NCBI GenBank assembly: GCA_950295325.1
Contig: OX485806.1
Span: forward strand, 20,646,001 to 20,710,000
Direction: 5' to 3'
DNA length: 64,000 nucleotides
Source of the DNA: Polytrichum commune
Lineage: Eukaryota > Streptophyta > Polytrichopsida > Polytrichales > Polytrichaceae
The position numbers were made by a program, and so were the translations under genes. Each line of letters begins with the position of its first letter. Within the stretch, counting starts at the first letter, position 1. The notes beneath the pieces are model-generated. The model searched no databases, was not told the origin of the DNA, and saw only the letters and a list, made by a program, of their open reading frames with translations. Of the stretch, positions 33,170-45,359 are shown piece after piece.

Positions 33170-36100
33170 GAGAGGTATTCTTTTTCTTTAGTGCGTACAT
33201 TTAAAAAGGTTATTAAGAATTTCAAACTAAGGGTAGATGTACAAAAGGGACCCCTAAGGTTTAGAGGAAAATTGACAATAGATGTGCTAGTTTCATTCAA
33301 ATGATGTGTGTTCTAAGGTCATATCAATATGAGTTATATCCTATGCCTAGAACAATGTTCAATGATTTCTTGTTGCAAAGTGAAAGTAGATTATATATGT
33401 AGTAAAGGCCCGTCAATTTCATGATTTAAATTTTGTGTATGCAATGTAGGTATTTATCACATGAGAATGAAAAGCTTAGTATACACAAATGAGTCCATTT
33501 TCTAGTCTAATGTTAATATGTATACATTTGTTTTTCTCTATAAATGCTCCTTATATAGGGGGTTTTATTTCATAGTCACACACGCACATCATTTAGGTTT
33601 CCAATGAAGCATCCACCCCCAAGGATTATAACATATTTAAAAGGTACGTTGGTTTTGTTGGGTAGCGGTGACTGCCCGAACCAAATCGTATGCCTCAACC
33701 TTTAGGGGTTAAAACCACCATGATTTGAGACATACAAGATACCAATCACCCAAGGCCTTCACCCAAATCTCATGAGAAGGATTACATCTACAAAAAAAAA
33801 TCTAATTGTAGCAATTGGGATTAGACCAAACCCAATTTCAAACCTCCATGGTTGCCTAAGTGTTGTAGCAACAACTAGGATCATCATCATAAAATAAGGT
33901 ACACATGTATTATTAGAACACCAACCTTCTTCAAACACCTACTTTTGGGTGCAAAATGGTTGAAAAATCTCCTAAATTAAGCACTTTTAGTATTGTTGTA
34001 AAGAATTAATACGACAATTCATTGGTTGGGGATAACCAAAAGCCAATGCTCAACACGTGTTGAACACTCACCACTTCAGACACACTAACATAACCACTTA
34101 AGAAGATGCATATGTGCTCTTTAAAAATTCATCACAATTTAGGCTCTAGTCATCTGAATCTCATTCTTATAGCAAGGCATTGTACAATATTTGCCAATCA
34201 ATCAAATGAATTGTTTTCTTGCATTTATTGCACACGAGAATGAGCCAAACCTCTTGAAAGTAACCCCAATAGCCTTGTCTACCTTACAAGTTGGTGACAA
34301 CTGGAGCTGAAAAAACATGGGAAGTTAAGAGAGCTAAGGACATCCACATTGTAAGTGCTGAAAATAAATGACATATCACAATCATGGTTTCCTTTGCAAC
34401 GAAGGTGAGCGGGCCTAATTCAATCACTTTTTTCAATCGGAAACCTAGATTTTGAGTGGGCCCTGCCCCCAAGTAAATAATAAAATCATAATAAAAAGAG
34501 AGAGTGGATCACGTATTTGAGGTTCAAGAGTCAACATAAATAGGCCAACCTTTATGATCATTCAAGAAGAAAGACATTCTTCAATATGAAAATGAGCAAG
34601 ATTATGAGACGAGGGCCGGAAATCAGGAGGATATGGCGACAGCCTCCATGTGGTTTTGCTAACCATCTCATAGTAATCGCTCATTACATTCTTGGAGAGA
34701 TGGGTGCACAGCAAAATCCTCCAGTTTAATTAGGCCCACTCACCTTACATGAATTTCAGGGTACTATATATATATGCTGCCCCGCTTCCTTAATATACTG
34801 TGTGAGGAGAATGCATCTCACCTTCTCATCAAGTCCTTTGGCAAACATGGAGACAACAAATAGGGTTTGTTGTGACGGTTATACTTCCTTATTTTGAGCG
34901 TCAGAAAACTTCCCTCGATTTGCCCATAAACCGAAGAAAAATTAAAAGAGTGGAATGGATCGATTGATAGCTGGTCTGTACATGGAATTTACAAAGTCGT
35001 TGATGAATCATTGATACCCTAGCTACTGACATTCCTGCAACAGTTGCAGTCATCAGCAGAGTGACGACGCTAATTTGTGGAGACCTTCAAAACATGCAAT
35101 CACGATCGAGGCAGTTCAACTTGTGGGCTACTGGAACCACTAGAAAAGCAACTAGAGTGTGCAACCAAAAGCTTGCTGGGCAACTTCAATGGGAGTTTTC
35201 GATTCGTCCTTTGAATTCCTGACTGAAAGACTCGTTGAATTGAAGGACGACTTCCGAATGTCTGTCTGTCTATCTTGAAACCCAAAATCTGCGCCTGGCT
35301 CCTTCGTGCTTGGCGACATGTCAAGGACACAAAGAGAATGAATGGTCGCATGTGAAGGAAACCATTTGATTGTAAGCATCATCTAACTTAGCAAGACAGA
35401 AGAAACCCATTTGATGGTTCTTCACATCCGAGCTCCAACTTCTTGATTTGATAACAGTCTGATTCTGTGAGGTCTTCATGGAAGTCTGATTCTACACGTC
35501 GTTAGGTTGGACATTTGCCAAGGTTGCCTGGGAATCAAGCAAGGTGAAGAATATTCTAGAGCAATAGAGTTAACCAGAAAGTCATCAAAGAGGGGTCTAT
35601 AACCTCACTTTTGGAAAGAATCTCTCATATTTTTCATTTTTAGTGCGAGCGACTTTAAAAAGATTGGGTCAAAACTCCTTTGGCTTCTATTCCAGGGCTA
35701 CAAAATATAGAGAAACTTTTGAGTTTCATTCTTGAGTTGGTTTCTAACTTGTTTGGGGAGCATACTAGTGGTGAGAGGAGCAAAGCGTGTCTAGATAAGA
35801 TATGTGCATGGAGGTGGCAAAGAAAATGAGAAGACTCTTAGTTATATAAAGATTGAACATGTCAGCGCCCAAAACTAAAAGAAGCCTCCAAGACTATTTC
35901 GGTTACAACTCAAAGTAGGGGTATTTACCTGAAATCCCCCAATTTTCCTACGGTTAACCCTAATGTGAACTTTTTTTTGCTCTTGACTCTTTGCAAAGAA
36001 TAGAACTCAAATGTGCAAAAAAGTTGCTAGTACCCACAATGCGTCATAGATAGTTCGAATCCAAGAGTAGTTTGCAAATCACATAAGGGTACGTTTACAC

Positions 36101-36950
36101 CATGGACCATGAAGTCATCCTAGGGCCCTGTAAAATTTGTGATTGGCTATTGAACTCGTCCCGGGGCCACTTCGGTTTACACCAAGGACGAAAATGTCAG
36201 AGTGACCATGGAGGTCGAGGTCCCCAAAAGACATATTTTAAGGCCTATATAATCCATTGACATGGTCCAATGGGTTTTATGGTGAGAAAGGCAAAAGAGG
36301 TTGTTTGGTAGAAAAAGGCAAGGGCCCATGGCAAAGAAATGTTGTTATAACATATTTTTAATGAATTTTTTTGGGGGGCTTTAGATACAACTCTTCCCGC
36401 TAGGTAAGGGTCATGAGGCACACATTTCAAAATTTGTGTACTGTAATGAATCTTGAGAAGCAAGTTTGCCCTCTATGTGCCTTGATCATATCATAGCCCA
36501 TGAGACATACCATTTCTTTCCTGCCCTACCCCTTGAACCGGCTCCCACCTGTTTCACCAAACAATGTGGGACAATATTTCTAGAGAATGTATTCCCACAA
36601 TCATCCCCAAAGTGATGATAACATTTATTTATTGCCCATTGAATTAAAAAGTGGCACTATGGTGCAAATGTGCCATTTAAGTATGATCTTGAAACTTGAC
36701 CATGTGAAGAAGAATGGATTTTCAACAATTCTAGTTGCAAGAGGAGTGAAGAGTTACGACTCCTTGATTAGCTGGTCTTGTTATAATCAATCTGCAATGG
36801 CAACTTAATAAAACAATCTACTTTCTCGTGTAACCTTATGGATTGTGGGCAAAAAATGTGTTGTATGAGTCTCTCGTGCCTAACTTTCTGACACATAGAT
36901 ACTTTTACACTACAAAACCCTGATAATTTTGGTCACTATTGGTCTAAAGC
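32640..36950. other. Long stretch without a recognised gene
   Basis: A (TA)15 microsatellite lies at 33137-33166. The segment near 34.60-34.75 kb (TTTTGCTAACCATCT followed by GCCCACTCACCTTA) resembles dispersed blocks at 58.12-58.24 kb. Minus frames at 35.10-35.38 kb have no recognisable homology. No splice-supported gene structure could be assembled by eye. Confidence 0.35.
33137..33166. repeat. (TA)15 microsatellite
   Basis: Uninterrupted TA dinucleotide run of 30 bases. Confidence 0.95.
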
Positions 36951-36954
36951 AATT

Positions 36955-37319
36955 AGGCACCACGGGCCTTGGCTTGGTGGTTAGGGCTCATGACCCCCAA
37001 TGAGGAGGTTGTGGGTTCTACTCCCCATGCCGGCGTGGTGCTCTCCACCTTAGTCCACCCAACTACGGTGGGGGGTCCTTGGACCTTGTTGTATGGGTAC
37101 CTCAAAGCCCTTTGGGGGGATACCATGTCCGGTATCTTCAAGGCACTAGTGGCTAGCTAGGAACTAGTATAGTGTGTCACTATAGTGCCCATCCTCGAAA
37201 GGGGAGAGTAGTATTGCCCCAATGTCCCCTTGTCCGGTGGGCATCGGGTCATTGACATTATGAACAAACACTTTATTCACACTGGCCCCTTCAAAGGGAC
37301 CGGAGTTTCTATCTATCTA
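36955..37319 (+). mobile_element. tRNA-derived SINE with 12-bp target duplication
   Basis: The 5' part carries an RNA polymerase III A-box-like TTGGCTTGGTGG (36969-36980) and a B-box GGTTCTACTCC (37014-37024) at tRNA-like spacing. The 3' part ends in a short TCTA repeat tail. The whole 365 bp is flanked by the perfect direct repeat TCTAAAGCAATT (36943-36954 and 37320-37331). Near the 3' end CTGGCCCCTT..AGGGACCGG can form a hairpin. These are hallmarks of a plant tRNA-related SINE moved by LINE machinery. An open frame on each strand inside is incidental. Confidence 0.85.
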
Positions 37320-37331
37320 TCTAAAGCAATT

Positions 37332-38978
37332 CACTTTTTTCCTTGCTATTGTCGCATAAGGAAAGTAGAATCATGTCGAATTCTTGTAATTCTTGTTCTT
37401 GAAGATCAAGAAGAGCAACTTCTTATAATTGTCTAAACCTCAATATATTCAATTGTTAACAAATATGTTGGCAAAAATCATTTTAGACAAAATTTTAAAT
37501 TCTTTTCATTTTTGAATTGTTGTGGCTTGTGGCCGGTTGTTCACGTAAGGTTGAGGTAGGCATACTCAAATCCAACACTTGACATTGTGTGTAACTGTCA
37601 TATATTTGAAGGCCCAAATGTATGACCATTGTACATAGTGTTGGTTTTAGTTTTCATGTTGGTCAATGCTAGGGGTCAAAACCCTTAATGTCATATGCCA
37701 AAGTGTTTAAATGTTGCAAAAAAATATGGATTTTCAAGTAGAAATTAATGCCACAATAATGACACTTAGAATTGTTGAATGAAAAGACTTCCTACAATAA
37801 TGGTCTTCTCCGCCATCTACCGGAGCTAAGACATAAATATGTGACCCGTCTATTACCCCTATGATGTAAGATAAATCATGCAACTGCTCAAACCTTGAAG
37901 TTAAAATTCTAAACTACGATTCGCTTGGGGTTTGCACAAAAATTGGTTGAAAATATTTCCTAACAGCTCTACAAAACTTCCTTATTATTTTTGACAATGT
38001 ATTCTTATGGACTCCATACAAATGTCATATGCTTTGTAATCCATCACCGTTACACAACCTATGCAACGACATTACTACCCTCGCTTGCACCAACAAAGTA
38101 ACCCTAAAATGGGTATCCCCTTTCTTCAAAAAAGGGCCCAACCTCTCACACAAAAATCTGAATGTAATGTATTTCACTTGAGTTTGTTTTCTAAATTCTT
38201 TCTCCATCCACAAACTCAACAACAAGCGGCCTACAAATCTGTACATCTATTCTTGACTTCATATGCTCTTATCTCTATGTCCCATCCTCCCATAAACCAA
38301 GCTTAAAATTGTAAACTTCTTCTATTCTCCTTGCAAAAGCAATATTTGAATATCCACAACATGCTTCACAAGCATGTACAAAAACATGTATAATCCTAAG
38401 AGCAAAATAAGTCTCCTCCTCTCCTCCATTGCAACCATGCTTGTTGAAATTCATGGTGAAAACAAGCGATAACAAGAAGTGAAGACAAGTAAAGCCAAGA
38501 AAAGACAAGATAATGGTCAAACTTGGATTTTTTTCAAAACTCCCCTTTTTCAAAAATCTCAGCACATTCATTTTTTGGTGCATGGTCATTCCTCTCGATC
38601 CACATTCAATTTGTAAATTGTTTTTTTTTTAAAAGAAATTGGACCATTATAAAAGGCCATCTTCCATGGTCCGACTTTATGATCCGTGATGTAAACTGGC
38701 CCTAAGTAAGCTTAGCATGCACCTTTGGCTTCCAGTACACAATTTCACTTGCATACAAGACGTAAGTATGAAACAATGTCTGGGATGCCACCTGCAAGTT
38801 CAGCAAAATCAATATTAGGGTTAGGTTGCTCAACTAAAATATTCAAAATTCAACCCTAAACCTTCCCACCGCTTTGAAATTTTAACCATTAACAATGGGT
38901 TAGGGTTAGGCTTGTTCAACTATGTCGTTCAGTATACATCCATGGACGCAAAAGTGCAAGAAACAAGCCTGGAACAGT
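37332..38978. other. Gene-free stretch upstream of the copia element
   Basis: No recognisable protein. Paired frames at 38.0-38.6 kb overlap on both strands and look like chance. Several TTAGGGTTAGG motifs occur around 38.8-39.0 kb, too few to call telomeric. Confidence 0.35.
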
Positions 38979-39143
38979 TGTGATGTTAGGGTTAGATGTT
39001 ACTGTTCGCATTGAACTTTACTTAGTCACTGTTATAGTTACTTGGGTTCTTGAGTCTCAAAGGTTCCAGATTGTTGTGTTCCCGTCAGGGGTTTCTTGTA
39101 AATGGTTAATCGCGGTCAATGCTTATGAGTTATTTTGTGATCA
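38979..39143 (+). mobile_element. 5' LTR of decayed Ty1/copia element
   Basis: This 165-bp segment begins TGTGATGTTAGGGTTAGATG and ends TTTTGTGATCA. It matches the 3' segment at 45200-45359 along its full length, with about twenty differences by eye. It has the TG...CA ends expected of an LTR. The true LTR may begin a little earlier; similarity upstream is too weak to judge. No intact primer-binding site follows. Confidence 0.7.
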
Positions 39144-39960
39144 GTAAGTGTGTGTGTAGTTAGTTGGTGCTGGAACACTGATAATTACTCAAGAATGTAT
39201 TTACATTGATATTCAAGCAGTGGCAGCTCACCGAAGCGTGAGTATATGAGCAGTATTGTTGTAAGTATGAATGACTGGGTACGTTTGATTGTGAAAGTGG
39301 TTCTGCAGAGGTGTTTAAGATGAATGTGTTCAGTGACAGTAAGAAATAGTAGTTTACAATAGGTTATGGGCCCACATCTATGTCTCCGACAGAACTGCAA
39401 GTAGTGGTCTAAGTAGTAGCTGTAACGAGGTGTTTCGGCAGGAATTGTGAGTGTGTTTCGGTAGTGTGGGAGCAAACACGGAAGCGTGGTGAATTGATGC
39501 GTGATAAGCAATCATGTCAGATTTGAAAAGTTTGGGTTGTAAATGAATGCTGCATTACGAGGTGCTGAGTTGCAAGCTATCATTGATGGCATGGACGTGT
39601 CAACAAATGCCTATTTTAACATGACACCGTATAGGGATTCTCAAGTTTCAGCCACTTTCAGAAGGGCTCTGGCCGATTCATGCTGTCGCTGGCCAATCCA
39701 CTTGGATTTGTGGCACAGGCGAAGTGTATATTCTGATGTTTGTCCATGGGCAGTGGGAACCAGGGTTGCTCCATAATGTGTTATATACATGCCGTCTTTT
39801 CGGCATTACCTTTTTTCTACTGCATCGGCAGCTCAACATGACATAGAGACACGTACTCTACACCAAAACTGGTTGCCAACTCATTCATCATGGTGAACCT
39901 GTTATGGAGGGGGTATCGTCTCAAATTAGCATCAAAGTGGCGAAGCCTGTGGCTCAGGCA
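39144..39960 (+). pseudogene. Copia gag/protease/pre-integrase remnant
   Basis: This lies between the 5' LTR and the integrase. A frame starting at 39543 (NAALRGAELQAIIDGMD) may be a gag relic, but little else supports that. Around 39.78 kb a YMPSFRHYLFSTASAA-like stretch resembles the segment before the copia pre-integrase domain. Frameshifts and stops prevent translation as one protein. Confidence 0.4.
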
Positions 39961-40860
39961 CTTTGAGGGACGGTAATCAAACTATGGAGCTGTGGCATAA
40001 CAGACAGATTATATCACTTGCATCCTCAGATAATCCTTCAAATGGATCGTTTTCAAACGGTTCTTGGCCCTTCAGCTCACAGATCGTGCTGCCCCTGAGT
40101 TTTGTGATAGTTGTACCTCAGGAAAATTACATCGCAGACATTTTCCTGTTCATGATGAGCGTATTCAGGCGTCAGCTCCGGGTGTCAAGTTTCATGGCGA
40201 TATTTGTGGACCTATGCAGGTTGCTTCTCTTGGTGGAGCCCGGTATTATGTCGTATATCAGATTATCATTCAGGTTTTCCGTCTGTGTTCTGCATTGCAC
40301 AGAAGTCGGAGGCTCTTTCTTGTTTCATGGAAAGCGGTACATGCAGTTCGTCGTCAGCTCTCTACTGCAGTTACCACTCTTCGCACTAATCGAGGTGGTG
40401 ACTTCAAGAGCCATGATTTTGCTGATTACTGCTTGGCGAAGGGAATTCATCAAGAATTCCCAGCTCCCCATTGTCCGGAGCAGAACGGGGTGAGTGAGCG
40501 GGATAACAGGACTTTTGTCGAAGCTGTTCGGTCCATGTTGCATCACAGCGGTTTGCCTCTGCAAATTTGGGCGGAAGCCACTTATACTGCCATGTATGTT
40601 CTTAACAGAAGAGGCACGTGACTCATGCTGCTCGTACTCCTTTTGAACTGTGGTATGGTTGAAGCCTTCGCTTGAGCATGTGAAGGCTATCGGTTGTGCT
40701 GCTTTTGCTCATGTTCCTAAAGCCCTCCGTCAGAAATTAGACTCTAAGAGCCAAACCATGCTATTTTCTGGGGTACTGTGATGAGTCCAAGGCGTGTCGA
40801 TGGTGGTCGGAAAACACCAAGAAAGTGGTAATCAGCAGGGATGTTGTATTTGATGAGCGG
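39961..40860 (+). pseudogene. Copia integrase pseudogene
   Basis: A shifted ELWHNR, the start of the GAG-pre-integrase zinc-binding block, is followed in another frame by CDSCTSGKLHRRHF, its CxxC half. The integrase core then reads FHGDICGPMQ, LRTNRGGDF and PEQNGVSERDNRT. The second acidic position of the D-D-E triad is Asn in RTNRGG where active relatives have Asp, and a frameshift breaks the region between the first and second acidic residues. Downstream, NTKKVVISRDVVFDE resembles the end of the copia integrase region. Non-functional. Confidence 0.8.
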
Positions 40861-41210
40861 CGTGTTCCTCGATCTCTTCGCCAGATTGCCATCCCGAAAC
40901 TGCCCTCGCCTTCATCACCCAATACTCTTTTCCCTGGTGATTTTGCTCCCTCATCAGTCTCGGCTACCTTAAACTCCTCCTGTGAGTTCTTCATCTAATT
41001 CTTCTTTCGTTTGCTGTTACTCCGGTTTCTTCGTCCTTTTCAGAGAGAGTGTCGCTTCTCCCGAGTCTTTCATTGGTTTCTCCGTCTCTTCCGTTGGTTT
41101 CTACTTGCCATCAAGATGTTGATGGCACTTCTGTTAGCTCCTCTGCAGATCGTGATCTTCTTCCCTGTGCTCTTAATCAAGCCTCTTCTCTTCCATCTTC
41201 ACCGCCCCGG

Positions 41211-42201
41211 GGGTGCACATTTAATGAAAAACCAAGAACCAACATAGTATAGAGTATGTTGGTTTTATAGAGATCCAATTGACTTTACTAATTAAGTTGC
41301 TCATTTTGCTGATTACTATAAAACCAACATACTCTATACTTAATTGTAACTCTTAGGCATCTAAGTCTACAATATATGTCATACAAGGCTAATGCAATTA
41401 ATGTTTCAAAAATTCAATAAGATTATAGGATTTTTTTTCATGAAGTGATTAGTTAGATCGTAAGTCCACTTGTTGTTGAAGATTGGCCTTATTGATACCA
41501 ACATAAGTCAATGTCAATGTTTGATGGACGGTCCATCACGTCATTTGGATCCTTGTACTCCATCCAAGGAATACCAAATTTTCTATGCATCTTATAAACC
41601 CTCTCAACAAAATAAACCTTAACTGGGGCTAATTTCTTTGGTCTACCACATTTTTGGCAATTCTAGCTTCATGTGTGTTCTTGACTTGACTCTTCTTGCA
41701 TGCATCTTGTAATTTTGATCGCAATCAAAACTCGCAAGTATCTTGAACAAATAGAAACTACTTGGCCCATTTCATTCCACTTGTTAATTAGTCTTTACTT
41801 GCAATTACTATGCACTACTTGCATCAATCATCCGCATTCCCTTTGATCAGCCTCCACAAAGAAGTGCAACCCATTCCTTTTATGACCCTAAGCAAGAAGT
41901 GGCCCCATTCTCAACTCAATGACCCCTTCCAAAACCCTAATATTGCCTCTTCCATACATGCATGGATGAGATAAGGAAATGATAGATTTACACATCCTAT
42001 TGTCATCCAATGTGAAATGCTCCACCCCATAAAGCCTAGTGACACTACCATACAAATACAAATGTTGTATATATTCTAGAGGTCCTTCATACATGTACAT
42101 AATTACGAGCTACAAATTGTGCAGCAACATATGTATATGTAGTATGGCAAAGTTCAAATTAATTCTCATGTATACTCATATGTGTTATGAAAGGTGCACC
42201 C
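41211..42201. mobile_element. DNA element nested in copia, copy 1 (about 990 bp)
   Basis: It starts GGGTGCACATTTAATGAAAA and ends TATGAAAGGTGCACCC. Its 3' third closely matches the copy at 43049-43902 (CATGGATGAGATAAGGAAAT, TACATGTACATAA, ATGTATACTCATATGTGTT). It sits between the copia integrase and reverse-transcriptase parts, so it inserted there. It encodes no protein. The target duplication is unclear and the superfamily unassigned. Confidence 0.65.
41246..41340. repeat. Perfect 25-bp inverted repeat with 45-base spacer
   Basis: Arms at 41246-41270 and 41316-41340 are exact complements (core GAGTATGTTGGTTTTATAG and CTATAAAACCAACATACTC). The hairpin lies near the left end of the nested element and is absent from the sister copy at 43.05 kb. 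Confidence 0.9.
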
Positions 42202-42487
42202 TTGTGCATCACCGACATCGTCCTCGTTCATCTCTCAACCTTCCTCCTCCTTTCTCTCGACTCTTGTTTTGAGTCACCTTCTTCCCAGGCTATTTTTGTA
42301 TATCAACCTGCAGCTCATACGCCTGAGAAGTTGAGTGGCACTAGATAACTTGCCTGATTTGCATCAGGTTCAGGAGATGGCTCAGCTTGCAATTAATGAT
42401 TCTTCTTCTTCTTCTTCTTTTCCAGATCAATATCAGATATTGGACGACTTTGATGGCATTGATTCACAGGAGCTTCCTGCACATCAA
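42202..42487 (+). pseudogene. Copia linker between integrase and reverse transcriptase
   Basis: Serine-rich low-complexity coding remnant, including a (TTC)n run at about 42403-42420, typical of the linker between these copia domains. It is flanked by nested elements on both sides. Confidence 0.4.
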
Positions 42488-42708
42488 TGATTGGGGAGAA
42501 CCGGCAGTTAGTTACAGATGAACCGGTTGAGTTTGAGAAATAACCAGTTGAAGTTCAAGACTGCAGGAGAATTACCGATCATTTGAGGAATTTATAATAG
42601 AGTATACCTCAAATTAATACACAAAGACCGAAAGATGTCAACATGTAACCGGTTGGACTTGCAAACACGAGGATCTCAACTGATTATGCCCGAAAATCTC
42701 CCCAATCA
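42488..42708 (+). mobile_element. AACCGGTT-rich element, copy 3
   Basis: It has the perfect 12-bp inverted ends TGATTGGGGAGA and TCTCCCCAATCA. The interior carries GATGAACCGGTTGAG, GAGAAATAACCAGTTGAAGT and ACATGTAACCGGTTGGACTT. It is nested in the copia element. 221 bp, non-coding. No matching flanking duplication is obvious. Copies at 20.4 and 32.4 kb confirm a dispersed family. Confidence 0.7.
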
Positions 42709-43048
42709 CTGCTGCACATTACCTAAAATACCTTGAAGAATAGGATGTTGCTGTTGCTAGTTTTGGTTCTTTTTCCAGATGATCCTCTTGATTCCCGGCA
42801 GGCTGTTCAATTTCAAAGCTTACACAAGGAGCACTGGTTGGATGTGATGCAGTTCGAATTTCACTCCCTTCTCCAGAACCGGACTTGGAATTGTGCCGAT
42901 TGTTCCTCTGGGTTGACACCCAGTTCACAGCAAATGGGTCTTTAAAATTCAACGGAACTCTGATGGTACCACGCAATGAATTGGATACACATAAACATTC
43001 TTCCCAGTGGTCAAATTCGACTCTATTCATACCTGCCTTAGTCCTTGT
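42709..43048 (+). pseudogene. Copia reverse transcriptase, N-terminal part
   Basis: The frame at 42733-42945 reads LHKEHWLDVMQFEFHSLLQN and then RTW, the well-known start of the copia RVT_2 domain (E-H-W..AM..E..SL..N.TW). The frame is then lost. The domain is cut by the element inserted at 43049 and resumes after 43902. Confidence 0.75.
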
Positions 43049-43902
43049 GGGGTGTACCTTTCATTAAAAATCAAGAATCACATGCTTTTGCAACATACTC
43101 GAAAATTCCCTTGTATACAAGTTTTTTTTTTGTATATTCAAGCAGTATATGTACGATTTCAATGATACAAATACAAGTGACAATATGTATACATAAGATT
43201 AGTTATATTCATATATAGGCAATAAGGTAAGCATATAGATATATGTTTGAATAACAACCAATCCCTATCATGTGTAAAATGCAAAACCCTCGCATTCATC
43301 TTAAAGTCGTTGAAGATTTTTTTTCATCCCCCGGGTGTAACTCATAAACATCTAAGTCTACAACATATGTCATAGTAGCTAATGTGATTATTGTTTCTAA
43401 ATCTATCATCAAATGATCGGTAAGATTGTAAGTCCACACATTGTTGGCTCCTTTTTTTATACCACCGTGAACCAATCTCCATGCTTGATCCTAGAACTTG
43501 CAATAATTGCAATTCCTAAAACGCTTGATCCAAATTGTTGCACACATCAAAGGTTTACTAATGATATGAAAACAATTGAGAGAAACCCACATGGGAATCA
43601 ACACCTTTGCAATTTTGATGCCACCCATGATCTAAAAAAGGCATCGCCTCTTCATACATACATGGATGAGATAAGGAAATGAGAAAATCATTCATCCTAG
43701 TTGCATCCAATACCCAATACTTATCCCATAAAGTCTAGTGACCCTAGCATACAAGTACAAATGTTATTTGTTTTCTAAAAGTCCTCCATACATGTACATA
43801 ACTATGAGTCTCAATTTGTGTAGCATGTGTGTATGTAGTACAAAATTAATACCATTTTTGTGCACTCATGTATACTCATATGTGTTCTAAAAGGTGTACC
43901 CC
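43049..43902. mobile_element. DNA element nested in copia, copy 2 (854 bp)
   Basis: The ends are GGGGTGTACCTTTCATTAAA and its near complement TTCTAAAAGGTGTACCCC. It interrupts the reverse-transcriptase coding region. The 3' part matches copy 1 well; the 5' halves are less alike. Non-coding. Confidence 0.7.
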
Positions 43903-44450
43903 TGGGGCCTCAGTGTTGTTGCAGGGAAGGATCTTGATACCCTACAATTTGAAGTGAAGACTGCTTTCCTTCATGGCAACTTAAAGGAGGAAATCTACAT
44001 GGCCCAACCTCTAGGGTTTCGTGATCCTAAGTGGCCCCCTCGTGTTTGCCCTCTTCAAAAGAGTTTTTACGGCTTTAAATAGAGCAGCCGAGCTTTGGAA
44101 TAAGAAATTTCATGAGTTCTTGACTAAGTATCAACTTATTCCTAGCACAGCTGACATGTGTGTTTACTGCTCTTTTCTGAATAACGAGGTTCTGATCCTA
44201 ACTATTTACTTCGACGAAGGATTGGTATTCTATTCACCCGAAAGCAACATTATGGAAATATTGGGTTACATGGATGTCGCTTTCGAGAATACTAGAGGCA
44301 ACGTTGACTGCTATGTAGGTCTTTGCATTTCTCAAGATTGATCCACTCGTCATTTATTTTGGATTAGCACCATTACTTTCTTCGTATTCTTGCGAAGTAT
44401 GGTTTTTCTGAGTTTTTGCCTTCCTCTATTTCGGCAGATCCTCATGTGAG
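43903..44450 (+). pseudogene. Copia reverse transcriptase, C-terminal part
   Basis: GKDLDTLQFEVKTAFLHGNL followed by KEEIYMAQPLGF is the conserved D-VKTAFL-G-L-E-IYM-QP-GF block. After a frameshift, the polymerase active-site segment reads LTIYFDEGLVF, where active copia enzymes have YVDD. The second catalytic aspartate is replaced by Glu. Together with the frameshifts this shows the element is dead. Confidence 0.8.
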
Positions 44451-44479
44451 GTCATCCCTTCATAAGTTCATACAGCTAT

Positions 44480-45175
44480 TGATGAACCTACTGACTGCAC
44501 ATTATCTTACAAAGCCATTACAGGAAGCCTCCGATTTGCATCAGTAGGCACTCGGTCAGATATTTCTTACGCAGTGAGTGCTGCTGCTAAGTACAATGCT
44601 GCCCTGAAGCTTGTTCATTGCAATGTGGTCAAGACAATTCTTAAATACCCTGGTTTTGTTGTTTATCGGCACAAGTGCTCCCAATGTCCTCATTCTCTAT
44701 GCCGATGCTGACTATGCAATGGATTTGGACGATCAAAGGTCCAAGATCGATTTTGTTCTCTTCTTGAACAACACACCTGTGGCTTGGGTTCAAGAAAGCA
44801 ACTCTTCCACAACTGAAGCTGAGTATGTTTCCGCCGGGACAACGACAAAAGAGATTGTGTGGCTGCGGAGGCTATTGGACAAACTGGGCTGCCTTGATCA
44901 AGCCCCACAATCCTTTATTCAGAAAACCAGAGTGCAAACCATCTTGTTCATAACCCCGAGTATTGTCATAGAACCAAACATGTTGAGATACAGTATCATA
45001 TAGTGCATGAGGCTCACAAGAATGATTTAATTCGATTGCAATAGCTACATACCCATGATCAGATCGCAAACATCTTCACCAAACCTCTCCCTGTGAACCA
45101 CCTTGCTTGACTTCGTGCTCTCTTGGGTGTTTCCGATTCCCTTGAAAGTGGGAGGATGTAGGATGCATGTGTTCA
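44480..45175 (+). pseudogene. Copia RNase H region and C-terminus
   Basis: A leading part resembles the L-FAS-GTRSDISYAVS connection. The RNase H domain reads LYADADYAMDLDDQRS, then PVAWVQESNSSTTEAEYVSA, then EIVWLRRLL. The C-terminal DQIANIFTKPLP typical of copia polyproteins follows near 45058-45095. A G/A-rich polypurine-like AAAGTGGGAGGATG lies at about 45145-45158. Several stops and shifts are present. Confidence 0.75.
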
Positions 45176-45199
45176 ATGCCCCCAGTACCAAGTGAGTGT

Positions 45200-45359
45200 T
45201 GTGATATTAGGGTCAGATGTTACTGTTAGCATTGAACTTTACCAGCAGCTATAATACTTGGGTTCTTGATTCTTGGAGGTTCCAGAATGTTGTGTTCCCT
45301 CCAGGGGTTTCTTGTAAGTGGTTGATCGAGGTCACTGCTTATGCGTTATCTTGTGATCA
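45200..45359 (+). mobile_element. 3' LTR of decayed Ty1/copia element
   Basis: It matches 38979-39143 from TGTGATATTAGGGTCAGATG to CTTGTGATCA. The divergence between the LTRs and the inactivated genes suggest an old insertion. The element spans about 6.4 kb, of which about 2.1 kb is later insertions. Confidence 0.7.

Noticed and set aside
38850-39000. TTAGGG-like motifs as interstitial telomere sequence
   Set aside because: There are only a few scattered motifs, not a tandem array.
40064-40621. 185-codon frame as a host gene
   Set aside because: It is the integrase domain of the copia relic, flanked by LTRs and other copia parts.
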